DNA from: CAVPWP01 sp050789285
GTDB taxonomy: Bacteria > Pseudomonadota > Alphaproteobacteria > Rhodobacterales > Rhodobacteraceae
NCBI RefSeq assembly: GCF_050789285.1
Contig: NZ_JBOUVX010000001.1
Span: 930,001-994,000 of the forward strand
DNA: 64,000 bases
Direction of reading: 5' to 3'
The notes under the pieces were generated by a model. That model was given only the letters and a program-made list of their open reading frames with translations, did not search any database and was not told where the DNA came from. Positions 24,666 to 32,035 of the stretch are shown here, in pieces (position 1 is the stretch's first letter; every line of letters starts with the position of its first letter). A program made the translations under genes and the position numbers.

Positions 24666-26020
24666 GGTTTCCGAAAAGCCTTCAGGGAAGGCTTGGCCTG
24701 TCGCTGGGCGTCCTGCTGACGACGATGTGGATCGCCGCGGCCTGGGTGACGGTGACCATCCTGCGTCACGAGATGGACGAAGTCTTCGATTCCGCCCTGC
24801 AGGAGACCGCGCAGCGCCTCCTGCCGCTTGCCGTCGTCGACATCGTCGGGCGCGAGGAAGAGGGCGTGACCCAGCGCCTCGCGGTGATCCGCGACCACGA
24901 GGAGTTCTTCACCTACATCGTGCGCGACGACACGGGGCGCGTGCTTCTGCAGTCGCACGCCGCCGAACCCGCGACCTTCCCGCCCTGGGACGGCGTGGGC
25001 TTCCGGCAGACCGTGACGCACCGCCTTTTCAGCGACGAGGCGCTGCAGGGCACCATCCGGATCACCGTGGCCGAGCCGCTTGACCACAGGGCGATGGTCG
25101 CGCGCGAGTTGCAGATGGGCCTGGGCCTGCCGCTGCTGGGGATCGTGCCCCTCACGCTTCTGGCGATCGGCCTTGTGACGCGCGCCAGCCTTGCGCCGGT
25201 CCGCCGCTTCCGGGCGCGGCTCGAGGCGCGGAACGCGCGCGATCTCACCCCGGTGCCCGGCGACGACGTTCCCTCGGAAATCGCGCCGGTCGCGGAAACG
25301 CTGAACGGGCTGCTGGCCCGGCTGAAGGCCAGTTTCGATGCCGAACGAAGCTTTGCCGCGAATGCCGCGCACGAATTGCGCACCCCCCTTGCCGGGGCCA
25401 TCGCGCAGGCACAGCGCCTTGCGTCCGAGACCGGGGATCCGGTTGCCCGCATGCGCGCGGCCGAGATCGAAAGAACGCTCAAGCGGCTGACGCTGCTGTC
25501 CGAGCGCCTGATGCAGCTTGCGCGGGTCGAAGGCGGGCGCTTGCGGCTGGACCGGGTGTCGGACCTGCGCGACGTCGCCCGGCTGATCGTGGACGACCTC
25601 GGGCGGGGCCTGCCACAGGGGCGGCTGAACCTGGACCTTCCGCCGCGCCCAGTGATGTCCGATCTGGACCCCGACGTCTTCGGCATCGTCTGCCGGAACC
25701 TGGTCGAGAACGCCCTGCGTCATGGCTCGGAGGACGAGGCGATCGACATCGCCCTGTCAGACAATGGAACCTTCGTCGTGTCGAACGCCGGGCCCGTGGT
25801 CCCGGGCGACGCTCTTGACCGTCTGACAGCCCGATTCGAACGGGGGCCATCGGACGCCCCCGGAAGCGGTCTGGGGCTTGCCATCGTCGCGGCGATCGCC
25901 GAGCGCACGGGAAGCCGGCTTCATCTCAGCTCGCCGCGTCCGGGCCGCGCCTCGGGGTTCGAGGCAAGCGTGACGCTTCCGACGTCGGACCCGTCACCGC
26001 CAAAAACATTCGACCGTTGA
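24662..26020 (+). CDS. Sensor histidine kinase (QseC/PmrB-like)
   Basis: A 452-residue inner-membrane kinase: TM1 at about residues 12-33, a periplasmic sensor of about 115 residues with acidic segments (VGREEEG, RDHEE), TM2 near 152-172, HAMP, then a DHp domain with phosphoacceptor His237 (AAHELRTPL) and an ATPase domain with N box NLVENALRHG and G box GSGLGLAIVAAIAER. The architecture is that of kinases sensing metals or redox signals. It is the partner of the overlapping response regulator. The signal is not readable from the sequence; a metal ion is the best guess from the neighbourhood. Confidence 0.92.
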   Translation: MRFPKSLQGRLGLSLGVLLTTMWIAAAWVTVTILRHEMDEVFDSALQETAQRLLPLAVVDIVGREEEGVTQRLAVIRDHEEFFTYIVRDDTGRVLLQSHAAEPATFPPWDGVGFRQTVTHRLFSDEALQGTIRITVAEPLDHRAMVARELQMGLGLPLLGIVPLTLLAIGLVTRASLAPVRRFRARLEARNARDLTPVPGDDVPSEIAPVAETLNGLLARLKASFDAERSFAANAAHELRTPLAGAIAQAQRLASETGDPVARMRAAEIERTLKRLTLLSERLMQLARVEGGRLRLDRVSDLRDVARLIVDDLGRGLPQGRLNLDLPPRPVMSDLDPDVFGIVCRNLVENALRHGSEDEAIDIALSDNGTFVVSNAGPVVPGDALDRLTARFERGPSDAPGSGLGLAIVAAIAERTGSRLHLSSPRPGRASGFEASVTLPTSDPSPPKTFDR

Positions 26021-26057
26021 TATAGGTCAATGCGCGGTGTGCCGCGCCCTCTAGGGT
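26017..26057 (+). promoter_or_regulatory. FNR-type box (TTGATATAGGTCAA) with class II promoter geometry
   Basis: TTGAT-ATAG-GTCAA at 26017-26030 is an FNR/FixK/FnrL half-site pair overlapping the kinase stop codon. A candidate -10 (TAGGGT) lies at 26052-26057, placing the box centre near -40.5 of the implied start, as for activator sites of this family. It should induce the exported-protein genes downstream at low oxygen. Confidence 0.7.
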
Positions 26058-26095
26058 CCGGTTCGATTTCTCGCATCAGACGGAGGAGCAAAGCC

Positions 26096-26881
26096 GTGCG
26101 AACATCGACCAGACTCAAGCTTGCAGCAGCCGCCTCGGCGATCGCGGTGGTGGCGGCGGCGGGCAACATGACCGATCCGGCGGGGTTCGGCTTCTTCGCG
26201 TCCCCGGCGCGGGCCGAAGACGGATCGGGCGGCCCCGAGAACTCGAAGGGGAACCAGGGCGGTCAGGGCGAAGGCAGCCAGGGGGCGCAGGCCGGCCAGG
26301 GCAATCAGGGCGGGCAGGGCACCGGCCAGGGTGGTCCCGACCCGGATTCGGATTCGAAAGGCCCGCAGGCCGGTGGGCCGGCCGACACGGGGTCGAGCGG
26401 CGGCAAGCCCGTCTGGGCGCAGGAAGGCATCCCCGAGGTCGAGCTTGGCCGGCTGAGCGTCGCGCGCTCGCCCGATCAGGTGCTCGACCGGGCCTATGCC
26501 GAGGCGCTGGCGACGCTGACGGACGAGATGATCGACTTCTACAACATCGCAAGCGACGATGGCTGGGTCGCCCTGCTTGACGCGCTTTCGAACGATTGGG
26601 ACGAGCTGAGCCTGATCGACTCTCCTCTGCAGAACCTTTCGCTGATGAAGGAAGCGCTCGACGGCACATCCGCGCTGAGCGACCTGGGCGTGACAACGGA
26701 CAACGACACGCTTCTGGCGATCTTCCTTGGCGTTGCCTCGGACAAGACCGTGGCCATCAGCACCGACACCGTCATCGCGGTCACGACGATCCTCGGCGAC
26801 CCGGTGACCGGCAGCGACGCCGATGATCTGGCCGCGGCGGCCGAGGCGATCCGGATCGCGGTCCTGGCGGGCCACGGCTGA
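26096..26881 (+). CDS. Exported protein of unknown function with Gly/Gln-rich spacer (paralogue A)
   Basis: A 261-residue protein not recognised by me. A signal peptide (AAAASAIAVVAAAG, cleavage probably after SPARA) is followed by a low-complexity Gly/Gln/Ser spacer of about 70 residues and a conserved globular domain of about 150 residues starting PVWAQEGIPEVELGRL and ending AEAIRIAVLAGHG. The same domain is in the next gene. GTG at 26096 was chosen because GGAGGAG lies 8 bp upstream; an ATG at 26030 would sit inside the FNR box. It is probably periplasmic or surface exposed. Confidence 0.65.
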   Translation: MRTSTRLKLAAAASAIAVVAAAGNMTDPAGFGFFASPARAEDGSGGPENSKGNQGGQGEGSQGAQAGQGNQGGQGTGQGGPDPDSDSKGPQAGGPADTGSSGGKPVWAQEGIPEVELGRLSVARSPDQVLDRAYAEALATLTDEMIDFYNIASDDGWVALLDALSNDWDELSLIDSPLQNLSLMKEALDGTSALSDLGVTTDNDTLLAIFLGVASDKTVAISTDTVIAVTTILGDPVTGSDADDLAAAAEAIRIAVLAGHG

Positions 26882-26892
26882 GGCAGGGAACA

Positions 26893-26924
26893 GGGCACCC
26901 CGGACCCATGCGGCCGGGGTGCCC
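26893..26924 (+). terminator. Hairpin between the two exported-protein genes
   Basis: Positions 26893-26903 (GGGCACCCCGG) pair perfectly with 26914-26924 around a 10-nt loop. There is no U tract, so an intercistronic or partial terminator is more likely than a full stop. Confidence 0.55.
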
Positions 26925-26960
26925 CGGCATTTCAACCTTACTCGAGGGATGCTTTCGAAC

Positions 26961-27782
26961 ATGACGCGCTCGAACACGACGCAACGGGTCCGGTGTGCCG
27001 TCTCTGCCCTCGCGGCGGCGGCGGTGATTGGCCTTTCGCCCTTCGCCATGACATCGCCTGCCTTGGCGCAGGACCATACCGAAGAAGGCGGCCACGGCGG
27101 TGGACAGGGAAGCGGGAAGGGCGGGTCCGGCGGGCACGAGGATGGCGGCCACGAAGACGGCGGTCACGACGACGGGGGCCACGACGACGGAGGCCACGAG
27201 AGTGGCGGCAAGGGCCAGGGCGGTTCGGGTTCGGGCGGCGGCCAGGGGCAGGGCGCGGGCGAAGGTTCTGGCGCGGGCAACGGTGGTCAGGGCAGCCAGG
27301 GTGGACAGTCGCAATCCCGTCCGGTCTGGGCGCAGGAAGGCATCCCCGAGGTCGAGCTGGGCCGACTGAACGTCGCGCGGTCTCCGGCGCAGGTGATCGA
27401 CCGGGCCTATGCCGAGGCCGTGGGCGCGATGACGCCCGAGGTGACGGCGTTCTACGCCCTGACTCTCGATCAGATGGAAACGGTCCTTCGCGAGGACTGG
27501 GACACGTTGCAGATCATCGACTCGCCGCTGCAGAATCTCGCGTTGCTGCGGGACGGGCTTGACGGGACGTCTATCCTTGTGTCGTCGGGGATCAACACGG
27601 ACAACGACGCGCTTCTGGCCGTCTTCCTTGGCACCGCCTCGGACAAGGGGCTGCCCATCACGAGGGAGACAGCGCTTGCCGTATCGACCATCCTTGGGCA
27701 ACCCTTGAGCGAGGGTGCAGCACAGGCGCTGGCAGAGGATGCTGAACGGATCAGGCTGGCGATCGTCGCAGGACACGGCTGA
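26961..27782 (+). CDS. Exported protein of unknown function with His/Asp-rich spacer (paralogue B)
   Basis: A 273-residue paralogue of the preceding protein. The signal peptide ends near SPALAQ. The spacer differs: residues about 57-82 hold five GGH[ED][DS] repeats, then Gly/Gln/Ser repeats, and the C-terminal domain restarts with PVWAQEGIPEVELGRL. The His/Asp repeats look like a divalent-metal (for example Ni or Zn) binding segment. The ATG at 26961 was preferred over 26949 because the latter directly abuts its GAGGG. The domain carries no motif I can assign. Confidence 0.65.
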   Translation: MTRSNTTQRVRCAVSALAAAAVIGLSPFAMTSPALAQDHTEEGGHGGGQGSGKGGSGGHEDGGHEDGGHDDGGHDDGGHESGGKGQGGSGSGGGQGQGAGEGSGAGNGGQGSQGGQSQSRPVWAQEGIPEVELGRLNVARSPAQVIDRAYAEAVGAMTPEVTAFYALTLDQMETVLREDWDTLQIIDSPLQNLALLRDGLDGTSILVSSGINTDNDALLAVFLGTASDKGLPITRETALAVSTILGQPLSEGAAQALAEDAERIRLAIVAGHG

Positions 27783-27794
27783 GGTAGAGCAGAA

Positions 27795-28616
27795 ATGAAC
27801 AACATTCTTGGACTTGGAACCGCAGCGGCGATCGCCGCCGCGGTTCTTCCCATGCAGGCGGGCGCGCAGGACACAGGCACCGTGCTTGGCCAGCGTGTCG
27901 CCAGCGTGACCTTCGGCCCCTACGCGCGGGTGGAGTTCGGAAGCGCGTCGCCGTCGCTCGATGGCGCCTACTGGCTGCCGCCGGGGGATTCCGATCCGCA
28001 GGTCAACTTCGATGCCACGCTTCTCGACGATCGCACCGGGTTCGGGTCAGCCGCGTTCGGCTATGACTGGCAGAACGGCTTTCGCGCCGAACTGGCGATC
28101 TTCGGCACCGGCACGTCGGATTTCACCGCGCCCTGTTCGTCCGTTTCGGACGGCAGTCCCTGCAGCGAACACAGCGACATCACCTCGGCTTCGGTCAGCA
28201 CCTCCGGCTTTCTGGGCAACGTCTACTATGCCCCCTTCGAGGCACAGGGGTCGAATTCGATCTTCCAGCCCTTCGTCGTCGCCGGCATCGGCATCGCGCG
28301 CAACGAGGTCGGCGCGTGGACGCGGACCAAGAACCCGGACAACCCGACCCTGGCCGACAACACCGTGCGGACCTTCGAGGGGGCGACCAATTCGGACTTC
28401 GCGTGGTCCGTGGGTGTCGGCGCTGCGGTGCAGGTCACGCGTCCGGGGCAGTGGCCCGTGATCGTCGAGGCTGCATGGCGATACTACGATTTCGGCACGG
28501 CGTCGGGCGGGTCGCAGCCCGTCGGCACGGGAAGCTCACCGCGCGAGCCGCTGACCTTCGATCTTGACACTCAGGTGATCTCGATCGGCGTCCGGGTGCC
28601 GCTGCAGCGCTACTGA
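27795..28616 (+). CDS. Outer-membrane beta-barrel protein
   Basis: A 273-residue protein with a Sec signal (cleavage near MQAGAQ) followed by alternating beta-strand sequence (VTFGPYARVEFG, GFGSAAFGYDWQNGFRAELAIF) and a last strand ending VRVPLQRY. The terminal aromatic residue and repeated aromatic girdle fit an eight- to ten-stranded barrel of the OmpA/OmpW size class. Two Cys (APCSSVSDGSPCSE) probably form a loop disulfide. It follows paralogue B by 12 nt and may anchor or export with the two exported proteins. Confidence 0.72.
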   Translation: MNNILGLGTAAAIAAAVLPMQAGAQDTGTVLGQRVASVTFGPYARVEFGSASPSLDGAYWLPPGDSDPQVNFDATLLDDRTGFGSAAFGYDWQNGFRAELAIFGTGTSDFTAPCSSVSDGSPCSEHSDITSASVSTSGFLGNVYYAPFEAQGSNSIFQPFVVAGIGIARNEVGAWTRTKNPDNPTLADNTVRTFEGATNSDFAWSVGVGAAVQVTRPGQWPVIVEAAWRYYDFGTASGGSQPVGTGSSPREPLTFDLDTQVISIGVRVPLQRY

Positions 28617-28637
28617 GCCACGCCCGAACCGCCGGTC

Positions 28638-28676
28638 CCGGGGGCGGCTTCCGGGGGCGGCTTCCCGGGGTGGCTT
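28638..28676. repeat. Three tandem 13-bp repeats
   Basis: The unit CCGGGGGCGGCTT occurs at 28638-28650 and 28651-28663, with a variant CCCGGGGTGGCTT at 28664-28676. The array lies just after the barrel gene and 9 bp before the FNR-like box, so it may be the 3' end structure of the upstream transcript. Confidence 0.6.
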
Positions 28677-28684
28677 CTGGGCGG

Positions 28685-28726
28685 TTGATCTATGTCAGGG
28701 CGCTTGGCCAAGTCGCGCGGCATCCT
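28685..28726 (+). promoter_or_regulatory. FNR-like box (TTGATCTATGTCAG) before the group 3b hydrogenase
   Basis: TTGAT-CTAT-GTCAG at 28685-28698 differs from TTGAT-N4-GTCAA in one position. A weak -10 candidate CATCCT at 28721-28726 has the same spacing as at the other two boxes in this window. It is the probable low-oxygen promoter of the hydrogenase operon starting at 28820. Confidence 0.55.
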
Positions 28727-28819
28727 TTCCCAAACGGGGAGGAGCCAGACGCCCATGCAGCGGTCTGCCGGATCACAGCGCGATGTTCGACGCAACGGCC
28801 CCGCGCGGGCGGTGGTGTC

Positions 28820-29926
28820 ATGACCGGCGCCGTCTTGCTGTCCGATCCGCGCGATCTGCTTGCCGTCCTTCTGGGCCGGGGCTTCCGCGTGATCGCCCCG
28901 CAAGAGGCCGATGGCGTGATCGCCTACGCCCCGCTTTCCGATCCCGACGGCCTGCCACGCGGCCGCATCGACGAACAGTCGCCCGGCAGCTACCGCCTGA
29001 CCGACGGCGATCCCGAACGCTGGTTCGACCAGGTCGTCGGACCCGGAAGCTGGAAGGCTTGGCTTTATCCTGCGCGCCGCAAGCTCTGGAGCGCCGAACG
29101 CAGCGCCGAGGGCCTGCGCTTCGACACGCCCGACGACCCCTGGCCCGAGACCGTGTTCTTCGGCGTCCGCCCCTGCGAACTGGCGGCGATGGAACGCCAG
29201 GACGATGTCTTCGGGTCGGGGCCGTTCGCGGATGGCGCCTATGGCCGGCGCCGGGCGGGCACGCTGGTTGTCGTGGTCCAGTGCGCCCGCGCGGCCGAGA
29301 CCTGTTTCTGCGCCTCGATGGGCACGGGCCCCAGGGCCGATGCGGGCTTCGACCTTGCCATCACCGAGCTTGCGTCGGACGCCGGGCCGCGTCTTCTGGT
29401 CGAAAGCGGCAGCGACGCGGGGCAGGCGATCCTGGCCGACCTCGCCGCCCCGGCGGCGGCCGACGACGATCTGGCCGAGGCGCGTCGCGTTGCGGACGCC
29501 ACGGCCCGCGCGCAGGTCCGGCACATGCCCGCCGAGGTGGCCGAAGGCCTGCCCCGGCGACCCGGGGCCGCCGTCTGGGACGAGATCGCCACCCGCTGCC
29601 TTGCCTGTGCCAACTGCACGCTGGCCTGCCCGACCTGCTTCTGCTCGGACGTCGAAGAGACCAGCGACCTGACCGGCGAGCACGCCGAACGCTGGCGGGT
29701 CTGGGACAGCTGCTTCTCGGCCGACTTCAGCTATATCCACGGCGGTTCTGTCCGGCCGTCGACGGCCGCGCGCTATCGCCAGTGGATGACGCACAAGCTG
29801 GCCTGGTGGCACGATCAGTTCGGCGCCTCGGGCTGCGTCGGCTGCGGGCGCTGCATCACCTGGTGCCCCGTGGGCATCGACATCGTGGCCGAAGCCACCG
29901 CCGTCCTGGCCTGTCCCGAGGAGTGA
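28820..29926 (+). CDS. hydB: Group 3b [NiFe] hydrogenase beta subunit (4Fe-4S protein)
   Basis: A 368-residue iron-sulfur subunit of the sulfhydrogenase/AsrA family. The N-terminal half contains FFGVRPCELAAM, and the C-terminal third holds two ferredoxin-like cluster motifs, CLACANCTLACPTCFC and CVGCGRCITWCPVGID. It would pass electrons between the FAD subunit and the small subunit. The ATG at 28820 fits the family N-terminus (LLSDPRDLLAVL); an upstream in-frame start at 28670 lies inside the FNR-like promoter. It is the first gene of a long operon with the other group 3b subunits. Confidence 0.85.
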   Translation: MTGAVLLSDPRDLLAVLLGRGFRVIAPQEADGVIAYAPLSDPDGLPRGRIDEQSPGSYRLTDGDPERWFDQVVGPGSWKAWLYPARRKLWSAERSAEGLRFDTPDDPWPETVFFGVRPCELAAMERQDDVFGSGPFADGAYGRRRAGTLVVVVQCARAAETCFCASMGTGPRADAGFDLAITELASDAGPRLLVESGSDAGQAILADLAAPAAADDDLAEARRVADATARAQVRHMPAEVAEGLPRRPGAAVWDEIATRCLACANCTLACPTCFCSDVEETSDLTGEHAERWRVWDSCFSADFSYIHGGSVRPSTAARYRQWMTHKLAWWHDQFGASGCVGCGRCITWCPVGIDIVAEATAVLACPEE

Positions 29927-29930
29927 GCCC

Positions 29931-30401
29931 ATGGCGATCCACACGATCCGCGACCTTCTGGCCGGGCATCCGGCCTTCCGCGACTTCGACGACGAGGCGC
30001 TGGACCTCATCGCCGGCTGCGGCACCAACGTCCATTTCACCGCAGGCCGGCCGATCTTCCGCGAGGGCGATCCGGCCGACAAGGTCTTCATCCTTCGCCA
30101 CGGCGACGCGGCCATCGAGATCGCGGCGCCCGGCGCGGGTCCGATCGTGGTCGAATCCCTCCACCCCGGCGACGTGGTGGACTGGTCGTGGCTGGTGCCG
30201 CCGCGCCGCGCCATGTCGGACGCCCGCGCCGTGACCGACGTCAGCGCGATCAGCCTTGACGCGTCCTGCGTGCTGCGCAAGTGCGACGAACACCCGGGCC
30301 TCGGCTACCAGATGTTCAAGCTCTGGCTGCCGCACCTGGCGCAAAGGGTGCGGGCGCAGCGGCTTCAGCTTCTGGACCTCTACGGCCCCGATGCGCGCTG
30401 A
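29931..30401 (+). CDS. Cyclic-nucleotide-binding-domain protein without DNA-binding domain
   Basis: A 156-residue single Crp-like sensory domain: IFREGDPADKVFILRHGDAA near residue 42 and SLHPGDVVDWSWLVPPRR near 80. No helix-turn-helix follows; the protein ends in a helix KLWLPHLAQRVRAQRLQLL that corresponds to the Crp dimerisation helix. Small CNB proteins of this kind are found inside some group 3b hydrogenase operons and may regulate the enzyme directly. The key phosphate-binding Arg of cAMP sites is not evident, so the ligand is unknown. Confidence 0.8.
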   Translation: MAIHTIRDLLAGHPAFRDFDDEALDLIAGCGTNVHFTAGRPIFREGDPADKVFILRHGDAAIEIAAPGAGPIVVESLHPGDVVDWSWLVPPRRAMSDARAVTDVSAISLDASCVLRKCDEHPGLGYQMFKLWLPHLAQRVRAQRLQLLDLYGPDAR

Positions 30402-31251
30402 GGCGGACACCCGCGCGCCTTCGGGCGACCCGATGCGGCCGCGCGCCTTTCGCGTGACCGAGGTCTGGCGCGAGCTTGACGACGTCGTCTCGATGCGCCT
30501 CGCCGGACCGGGAGGCGAGCCCTTCGCCTTCGCGCCGGGCCAGTTCAACATGCTCTACGCCTTCGGCGTGGGCGAGATCGCGGTCTCGATCTCGGGCGAT
30601 CCGGCGCGGCCGGACGAGCTGCTGCATACGATCCGCGACGTGGGCGCGGTGTCGGGCGCGCTGGCCCGGTCTGGGCAGGGCACGGTGCTGGGGGTGCGGG
30701 GGCCCTTCGGGGCCGGCTGGCCGGTCGAGGGCGAACGCGGGCGGCATCTTCTGTTCGTCGCTGGCGGGCTTGGCCTGGCGCCGCTTCGGCCCGCGATCTA
30801 CCGCGCGCTGTCGGCGCCCCGGCTTTACCGGGGGATCACGCTGATCATGGGCGCGCGCTCCCCGCGCGAGCTGCTTTACGCCTATCAGCTGGCCGGCTGG
30901 GCGGCCGGGCAGGCCCTGCGCCTGTTCGTCACCGTCGATCACGCGGGCCCGGAATGGACCGGGGCGGTGGGCGTCGTGACCGGGCAGTTCGCCCGCGCCC
31001 TCGAGGGGATCGACCCGGCCTCGGTGTCGGCCTTCGTCTGCGGCCCCGAGGTGATGATGCGCCACGGATGCGCCGATCTGGCGGACCTTGGCGTGCCGGC
31101 CGACCGGCAGTGGATCTCGATGGAGCGGAACATGAAATGCGCCGTGGGCCTGTGCGGGCATTGCCAGTTCGGGGCCGACTTCGTCTGCCGCGACGGCCCG
31201 GTCTTCCGGTATGACCGAATGGCCCGCCGCCTTGGCGTGAGGGAGCTCTGA
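30391..31251 (+). CDS. hydG: Group 3b [NiFe] hydrogenase gamma subunit (FAD/NAD(P) reductase)
   Basis: A 286-residue flavoprotein like ferredoxin-NADP reductase/dihydroorotate dehydrogenase electron transfer subunits. It contains FAPGQFNMLYAFGVGE (FAD), GVRGPFGAGWPV, FVAGGLGLAPLRPAI (NAD(P) site) and a C-terminal 2Fe-2S ligand set MKCAVGLCGHCQFGADFVC. It exchanges electrons with NAD(P)H. The ATG at 30391 overlaps the CNB gene by 11 nt; a second ATG at 30433 is possible because neither has a strong ribosome-binding site. The 2-nt gap to the next gene indicates an operon. Confidence 0.86.
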   Translation: MRAEADTRAPSGDPMRPRAFRVTEVWRELDDVVSMRLAGPGGEPFAFAPGQFNMLYAFGVGEIAVSISGDPARPDELLHTIRDVGAVSGALARSGQGTVLGVRGPFGAGWPVEGERGRHLLFVAGGLGLAPLRPAIYRALSAPRLYRGITLIMGARSPRELLYAYQLAGWAAGQALRLFVTVDHAGPEWTGAVGVVTGQFARALEGIDPASVSAFVCGPEVMMRHGCADLADLGVPADRQWISMERNMKCAVGLCGHCQFGADFVCRDGPVFRYDRMARRLGVREL

Positions 31252-31252
31252 G

Positions 31253-32035
31253 ATGGCGCGACCGAAGCTTGCGGTGTGGAAATTCGCCTCGTGCGACGGC
31301 TGCCAGCTGTCGCTTCTGGATTGCGAGGACGAGCTTCTCGCCATCGCCGGGGCCATCGACATCTCGCATTTCCTCGAAGCGACAAGCCGCGTGACCGAGG
31401 GGCCCTATGACCTGTCGCTGGTCGAGGGCTCCATCACCACGGCCCACGACGCCGCGCGCATCCGCGAGATCCGCGCGCAATCGAAGGTGCTGGTCTCGAT
31501 CGGGGCATGCGCCACCGCCGGCGGCATCCAGGCGCTGCGCAACCACGCCGAGGTCGGCGAATGGACGCGCGCGGTCTATGCCCATCCCGACTATATCTCG
31601 ACGCTGGCCACCTCGACAGCGATCTCGGACCATGTGACGGTCGATCTGGAACTGCACGGCTGCCCGGTGTCGAAGGCGCACCTGCTGGAACTGGTCGCGG
31701 CCACGCTGTCCGGGCGCAGGCCGCAGATCCCCAATGTCTCGCAATGCGTCGAGTGCAAGCGCCACGGCACGCCCTGCGTCCTGGTCTCGAAGGGGGTGCC
31801 CTGCCTCGGCCCCGTGACACGGGCGGGCTGCGGCAACCTTTGCCCCTCGGTCGGGCGGGGGTGCTATGGCTGCTTCGGGCCGGTTCCGGGCGCGAACACG
31901 GCCGAGTTGTCGGCCCGCTTCAAGGCACTGGGGCTGTCGGAGGCCGAGCAGCAGGCGCTTTATCGCGGCTTCACCTGCGCGGCGCCCGCGTTCGAGACGG
32001 CCGGCTTCGGGGCGGCGGGAGGCGGCGATGACTGA
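31253..32035 (+). CDS. hydD: Group 3b [NiFe] hydrogenase delta (small) subunit
   Basis: A 260-residue small subunit without signal peptide, so cytoplasmic. Proximal-cluster cysteines are in SCDGCQLSLLDCED, GACATAGG and LHGCPVSK; further Cys-rich segments (SQCVECKRHGTPC, GCGNLCPSVGRGCYGC) carry the other clusters. It relays electrons from the [NiFe] site to the iron-sulfur beta subunit. Its stop overlaps the alpha-subunit ATG by 8 nt. It differs from the exported HupS and sensor HupU encoded further on. Confidence 0.88.
   Translation: MARPKLAVWKFASCDGCQLSLLDCEDELLAIAGAIDISHFLEATSRVTEGPYDLSLVEGSITTAHDAARIREIRAQSKVLVSIGACATAGGIQALRNHAEVGEWTRAVYAHPDYISTLATSTAISDHVTVDLELHGCPVSKAHLLELVAATLSGRRPQIPNVSQCVECKRHGTPCVLVSKGVPCLGPVTRAGCGNLCPSVGRGCYGCFGPVPGANTAELSARFKALGLSEAEQQALYRGFTCAAPAFETAGFGAAGGGDD

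Noticed and set aside
28670..28819. Upstream start for hydB adding 50 residues
   Set aside because: The extension would cover the FNR-like box and -10 region and has no similarity to the subunit family; the ATG at 28820 fits the usual N-terminus.
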